NCBI GenBank assembly: GCA_021292165.1 | Contig: CM037888.1 | Span: 27,641,140-27,705,139, forward strand | Origin: Shinisaurus crocodilurus | Taxonomy: Eukaryota > Chordata > Lepidosauria > Squamata > Shinisauridae | Length of the DNA: 64,000 nt | Reading direction: 5' to 3' | Shown here: one piece after another, positions 60,046-64,000 of the stretch | Layout: every line of letters starts with the position of its first letter | How positions within the stretch are numbered: the first letter of the stretch is position 1 | Made by a program: the position numbers and the translations under genes | The notes under the pieces: model-generated | Told to the model about the DNA's origin: nothing | The model's database searches: none | Seen by the model: only the letters and a program-made list of their open reading frames with translations

Positions 60046-60371
60046 TCATTTATTTTGGGCCGTGCAGGCGCAGCGAGGGTTTTTTGGAAATTTGAACCCA
60101 CCAGTTTTTGTCCTTGGGTGATGGAGAGTATGCATGCCAATTTTGGGGCGGATCCGTCCAACCATGTAGGAGCCTATGTGATGCACGCAAACGCCCGTAC
60201 ACACAGACACAGAGACGCACAGACGCACAGACCCACAGACACACTGACACACAGACAAACTTTCACATTTATATAGTAGATAGTAGCTATATTGTGTCAA
60301 GATTCATTTAATTCTTTTACATCCAAATAAATTGTCCTGTCAACTCTGAGTCTAATGGAATCCTCTTTAAG

Positions 60372-60507
60372 CAGGGATCTTCAACCTTGGGTCCCTAGTT
60401 GTTGCTGGCCTACAGCTCCCAGCATACCCAGCCAGCATGGCTAATGGCAAGGGATTCTGGGAGCTGTAGTCCAGCAACATCTGGGGACCCAAGGTTGGAG
60501 AGCCCTG
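60372..60507. mobile_element. Hairpin hAT MITE with 8-bp TSD
   Basis: CAGGGATCTTCAACCTTGGG and its inverted CAGGGCTCTCCAACCTTGGG. Arms include GGCCTACAGCTCCCAGCATA and GGGAGCTGTAGTCC. TSDs TCTTTAAG (60364-60371) and TCTTAAAG (60508-60515) match at 7 of 8. Member of the 15491 family. Confidence 0.88.
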
Positions 60508-60514
60508 TCTTAAA

Positions 60515-61835
60515 GGATCCAGGCTGAAAACTGTTGACCACTCATAAACTGAGGACAGAAAAAGAACAGAGAGACTCTATTACGTACAGCCCCATCCACT
60601 GGAACAGAAACTAGAGGAGTGAACCTTTCCTGTTGGAGGACCCCTTACATGTTCTCCCAGTGATGTGATGTCTCCATTTGGCCATGACTGGCTGCCACAT
60701 GGTGGGAAGAATAGTTCAATGACTCAGCCATGTGTGAGAGGGCTAATTGCATGGGTGTTTCCCATGAAACTGGCATCCCTGCACCCAGCAGGGTGCCAAT
60801 CCTATCAGAAAGACCCATGTGATCAGTCTGGACCATGCAGTGGCAGACATTTACAGTGCCATTCTACACATGTCTTCTCAGATGCAACTTTTCCTAACTT
60901 GGAAAAGAAGACTTGTTTGTGTGTGTGTTTTTCTGTATGCAGCTGTATTTAAATCCTACAGGCTCTAACTCAGAGCTCTGTATGGGCTCTGATGTCTCCA
61001 CCAAGCTTCCAGGTATGCAGATTGATGATTCAGACATTACGTTAACTACTGATGAAGACTGGAGAGGCAGGAATGGCTCACACCTCTGAATCCAGAATCT
61101 ATACTGTAATGCCCTCGGGGACTTGGTGGTGGTGATGGTGATAAAGACTCTGGCATTGTTTGGCTGTCCTGTCCTAATACCACAGAGGGGTGAGGCAGGC
61201 AGTTGTTTCATTGGCTACCATTGACTGAGGTCCTAGAAGGAAAAGGGAAGCAGAGGGGGCATGGTAAGAAGAGGTAGAAGAAACAAGGGCCTAGCTAACA
61301 AGGAGAAAGGTGTGAGATTCTCCAGGGATTCAGGGAAATGGCTTTAATGAAAACCATTATGAGTGAAGACTACCAGATTATTTTATGGTTGGTGACCAGG
61401 TGTCCTACTTTACAGAACAGAAGAGGAGGAAAATGAGCTGGAGTGCTCCTTTTGGTAGCAGCTATACATTTCCCATAATGTCACATTCTGCCTTGGGAAG
61501 AAAACTGGGGGAGGAAACGGGCAGACCTGAGAAGTAAACATGGATAAATGCAGAAAGCAGAAATGCATATATTGATTTGAAATAATCAGATTTTTTTCCC
61601 CCTCCTTGCAGGGCTCTAGTAGAAACATTTAACATCTAAAGTACTGACACACAGATCTTACTCATGGACTGACTTCTAGGCAGGATGCTTCAGCCTGTGT
61701 TGGCCCTTCATCATTCCATATGAGGCTATAGTGGAATAGGCCCAAGTGGTACAGTCCTACTCAGACATGTGCCTTTTTTAAAAAAATTGAAAGATTTTTG
61801 CATTGCGCTATTGTAGTTTATATTGCAGTGTAGCA
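60515..61835. other. Unclassified intergenic DNA
   Basis: No gene recognised. Short frames lack signatures, and no repeat family is assignable apart from short TG runs near 60918-60930. Confidence 0.38.

Positions 61836-61837
<2 letters not shown>

Positions 61838-61866
<29 letters not shown>
61838..61866 (+). repeat. (AT)n microsatellite
   Basis: About 14 AT units. Confidence 0.95.
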
Positions 61867-62057
61867 TCTGGTTGATTATTTTAGCAAAGAAACATCAAAA
61901 CAGTTATGGTCTTTCAAAGCTATAAAGCTACTAATGGTTTTAAAGGCAATTAAAACAAAACAAAACTCGGATGTTATTTATAGTTAAACTGCTGGCAAGG
62001 AAAACAGCCAATAATCCAAACGCCTGTTTTTAGGAAATTTCTTTTTCAAACAACAAC

Positions 62058-62059
<2 letters not shown>

Positions 62060-62126
<67 letters not shown>
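62060..62126 (+). repeat. Compound (TC)n(AC)n microsatellite
   Basis: About 17 CT units followed directly by about 15 CA units, the same compound type as 49679-49753. Confidence 0.95.
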
Positions 62127-62128
<2 letters not shown>

Positions 62129-62129
62129 A

Positions 62130-63430
62130 GATGGAATGATTTGTTAGAATGTGGTTAAACCTATTAATACCCTGGGTTCTATTTGTTTTACAGCCCATGG
62201 TGCACAAACATCATGAAAGGTTATCTTTGACACGGGTTTAGCTATTATTTTCTCCCAGTGAAATGGTATTTCTTGAGGAAAAAAAAAAGAGAGGTCTTCC
62301 GAACAAAATAACGATAAATCCTGATTTAGATACATAAAGCTGCCATTGATATCACATAATATCAGTGTTCTTTCTCACTTGATACCGGCGTTTTCAAGAT
62401 AAATGGTAAAACTGAGCTGGAAATCCATCTGGCCGGCTGCCTCGTCTAATGAATAACCCCACTTTGGCTCCTGCAATGTAAGCAGAAAGAGTCTTCTCCT
62501 AGCTGCTTTCGTCTGTCATGAATCTACAAGACAGCCGACATAATATCTAGGCGACAACACCGTGCTAACAGAGCAGTGACTTCCATTTTCTTTGCTTTCT
62601 ATTGATTTTCACTTAATAACTGGCGAAATACTAAACGTCCGCCCTGAGTACCTAATAAATCCTGCCTGAGCTTTTTATTGAGGAGAATTTAATAAAAACA
62701 ACCATTGCGTCGGAGGGATTTTTCTTCTGGACAGAACATGGCAAGAGGTGGGTGGCGTGTCCAGGACATTAGGGGGAAGGAAAGACATTTGGATGTCTGT
62801 TTTTGAAGGTCTTTCTGTCCCTCTAGAGGGTTGTAGAGAACCTGGGGGGGCTGTGATGGGTTCTCACAAAAAGAGACCAAATTAAAACAGCATTTTTATC
62901 CCAGAGGTTCCCAAGTCAATTGCACTTTCCTCACCGTGTTGGGCTCCCCTTTCCCACATGGAGGAGGATCTGTACATTCACTCTGCTACACAGAGGCAAA
63001 TCAATAGGTTCCTAACTGGATCTTGGCTGAGGGACTCACAGAGCAGATTTGATGTAGATCACATTTCTACGGCAAATTACATCATGAAAAGGGTTAGAGT
63101 TGCCACCACATTTTTGTCTGAAGTGATACTGGGACAGCGTGTGTGTGTGTGTGTGTGTGTGTGTAAGGTTCTGGACAGGTGAACATCTGTGGAATTTTCA
63201 AGGGAGCTGAAAGAGTCAATAAGGGTGCAAACCTGTGCATGTTTAGCCAGAAAAAAAGTCCTACAAACAATTCCCAGCATAGGACTGCACCCCACATTTA
63301 CCAACGTTACTCAGAGACTTTTCTTGAAATGCCCAGATCTTCCAAGTCCCACTCTTTAATGGCTTCATGGGTTTTCTCTATCGTGCGTTCCACTCTTTCA
63401 TTCCGGTCGAACTAGCATAATTTCTCAAGT
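62130..63430. other. Single-copy DNA with candidate conserved block
   Basis: No gene recognised. 62350-62720 lacks repeat signatures and holds TCGTCTAATGAATAACCCC, CATAATATCTAGGCGACAAC, GATTTTCACTTAATAACTGG, GAGTACCTAATAAATCCTGC and TTTATTGAGGAGAATTTAAT, which read like conserved enhancer sequence. (TG)n at 63139-63165. 63200-63430 shows nothing assignable. Confidence 0.4.
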
Positions 63431-63700
63431 TAATACTGAATTCGGACCGCACACAGTTTCCCAGAGTTTTCTGTTCCTCCACTTCATTTGCATAGTCCCA
63501 CCCTCACCATCTATATTGTGAGTATAAGAAAAGAAATCTTGATTTGATGCAATCTTGGCAGCATCAAGGTTCTTTTTGTGAGGCGTTTTAGTGATGCACA
63601 GCTGAGCTATTGCACCTAAACCCAACTCAGATAGACTCTTGATAGAGTAGTGGGTAGTGGTACAACCGCATCTAAGTACATTTTTTGCAGGGCCCCCGCA
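63431..63700. other. Unidentified sequence left of the second Helitron
   Basis: A 105-aa frame on the minus strand (63425-63742) has no family signature and overlaps the Helitron end, so I do not call it a gene. The stretch contains an octamer-like ATTTGCAT at 63488-63495. Confidence 0.35.
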
Positions 63701-63701
63701 A

Positions 63702-64000
63702 TCTATATTTATAAAAGAAAGTGTCCTGACTGACTGACTCATAAATGCCCCAGCTCAAACCATTTAATCTAGGAACGTGAAATTTTGAAGGAACATTGCT
63801 TTTATGACGTAGAGCCCCACTAAGGAAGGATTTTTGAAAATGCGGTCCCTAAGGGGGTGAAAAAGGGGGGCAAAATCACCCCACAATCATATCTCCTATG
63901 GACAAAACAACAGGGCAGCAGTTATGCAAATCGACCTCACCTCAGAATTGCTGCAGGAGCCAATAGGAGCAGTTATGCAAATAGCCCATATGACACTTAG
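63702..64000 (+). mobile_element. Helitron 5' part, truncated by the window end
   Basis: Starts TCTATATTTATAAAAGAAAG after a host A, a Helitron-type 5' terminus, then TGTCCTGACTGACTGACTCA. Near the right it carries two copies of an octamer word (ATGCAAAT at 63924-63931 and 63975-63982), the second preceded by CCAATAGGAGCAGTT. This matches, in the same element orientation, the module in the Helitron at 58458-60280. The 3' hairpin and CTAG end would lie beyond the window. Confidence 0.72.

Larger units (their letters stand above)
58458..60280 (-). mobile_element. Non-autonomous Helitron, minus strand
   Basis: On the minus strand the element begins TCTACTATATAAATGTGAAA (60280) after a host A. 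It ends with the hairpin CCCGTGCAATGCTGGG (58471-58486), a short A-run and CTAG (58458-58461), followed by a host T. A 5' TC, a 3' hairpin about 10 nt before CTAG, A-T insertion context and no TSD are the defining Helitron features. The 5' third has (GTCTGTGTGTCTG)-type repeats and three degenerate ~70-bp repeats with octamer/CCAAT modules (59875-60045). The remainder is a minisatellite. No Rep/helicase frame is present, so it needs an autonomous partner. Confidence 0.85.

Noticed and set aside
63425..63742. 105-aa minus-strand ORF as a gene, and an octamer/PSE-like snRNA promoter near 63488
   Set aside because: The ORF runs into the Helitron end and has no family signature; spacing between the octamer, a PSE-like word and a TATA-like word does not fit snRNA promoters.
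1..64000. CRISPR array, bacterial operons, insertion sequences or phage
   Set aside because: No direct repeats with unique spacers of constant length, no operon-like gene packing; all repeat families are vertebrate in type.
1..64000. Endogenous retrovirus or LTR element
   Set aside because: No paired LTRs with TG...CA ends, primer binding site or gag/pol/env motifs were found; all RT sequences are of non-LTR type.

Overview
The window looks like nuclear DNA of a squamate reptile, most likely a lizard. It has no bacterial-style gene layout. Instead it is dense with non-LTR retrotransposons (L2, CR1 and two further LINE lineages), tRNA-derived and 5S-derived SINEs, very many short palindromic hAT-like MITEs, Helitrons and long dinucleotide microsatellites. 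I find no host protein-coding exon, no intact RNA gene and no CRISPR. The only long open reading frame is a 610-residue L2 reverse-transcriptase ORF at 7413-9245. The species call is inference from repeat content; the element calls rest on motifs, termini and target-site duplications (TSDs) read directly from the sequence.

Layout. 1-1560: an L2 relic and the C-terminal end of a different LINE with a C2H2 finger. 1640-6632: one old L2 (L2-A) broken by three later insertions: a 517-bp palindromic hAT-like element (2522-3038), a 5'-truncated unrelated LINE (4405-5420, here LINE-B) flanked by a 108/109-bp duplication of L2 sequence, and a young L2 (5871-6518). 7377-9392: a young L2 with an intact RT ORF. 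9850-22000: single-copy AT-rich DNA sprinkled with SINEs and MITEs. 22000-43000: alternating L2/CR1 tails, four SINEs with a 5S rRNA-like head and CR1 tail (all on the minus strand), and several large hairpins. 43202-43750: a CpG-rich hAT element that mimics a CpG island. 44000-58000: more MITEs, microsatellites, minus-strand L2 pieces and a second LINE-B relic (56610-57935). 58458-60280: a minus-strand Helitron containing a 1.3-kb C/G-rich minisatellite. 63702-end: the 5' end of a related Helitron cut by the window edge.

Between the repeats lie several stretches with little repeat character, rich in homeodomain-like ATTA/TAAT cores (notably 30090-30560, 62350-62720, 23100-23760, 45240-45780, 19480-20180). 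They look like conserved non-coding elements of a gene desert, but that is inference and needs alignment to other amniotes.

The elements work as partnerships rather than pathways. L2 tails resemble the tail of the MIR-like SINE, and CR1 tails are shared with the 5S-headed SINE, so each SINE probably borrows the matching LINE machinery. The palindromic MITEs mostly show 8-bp TSDs, as expected if a hAT transposase moved them. The least ordinary observations are the ~108-bp TSD of LINE-B, the 5S/CR1 chimaeric SINE, the Helitron with its minisatellite and repeated octamer/CCAAT modules, and ZNF143/THAP11-like motifs carried on both arms of a hairpin MITE.
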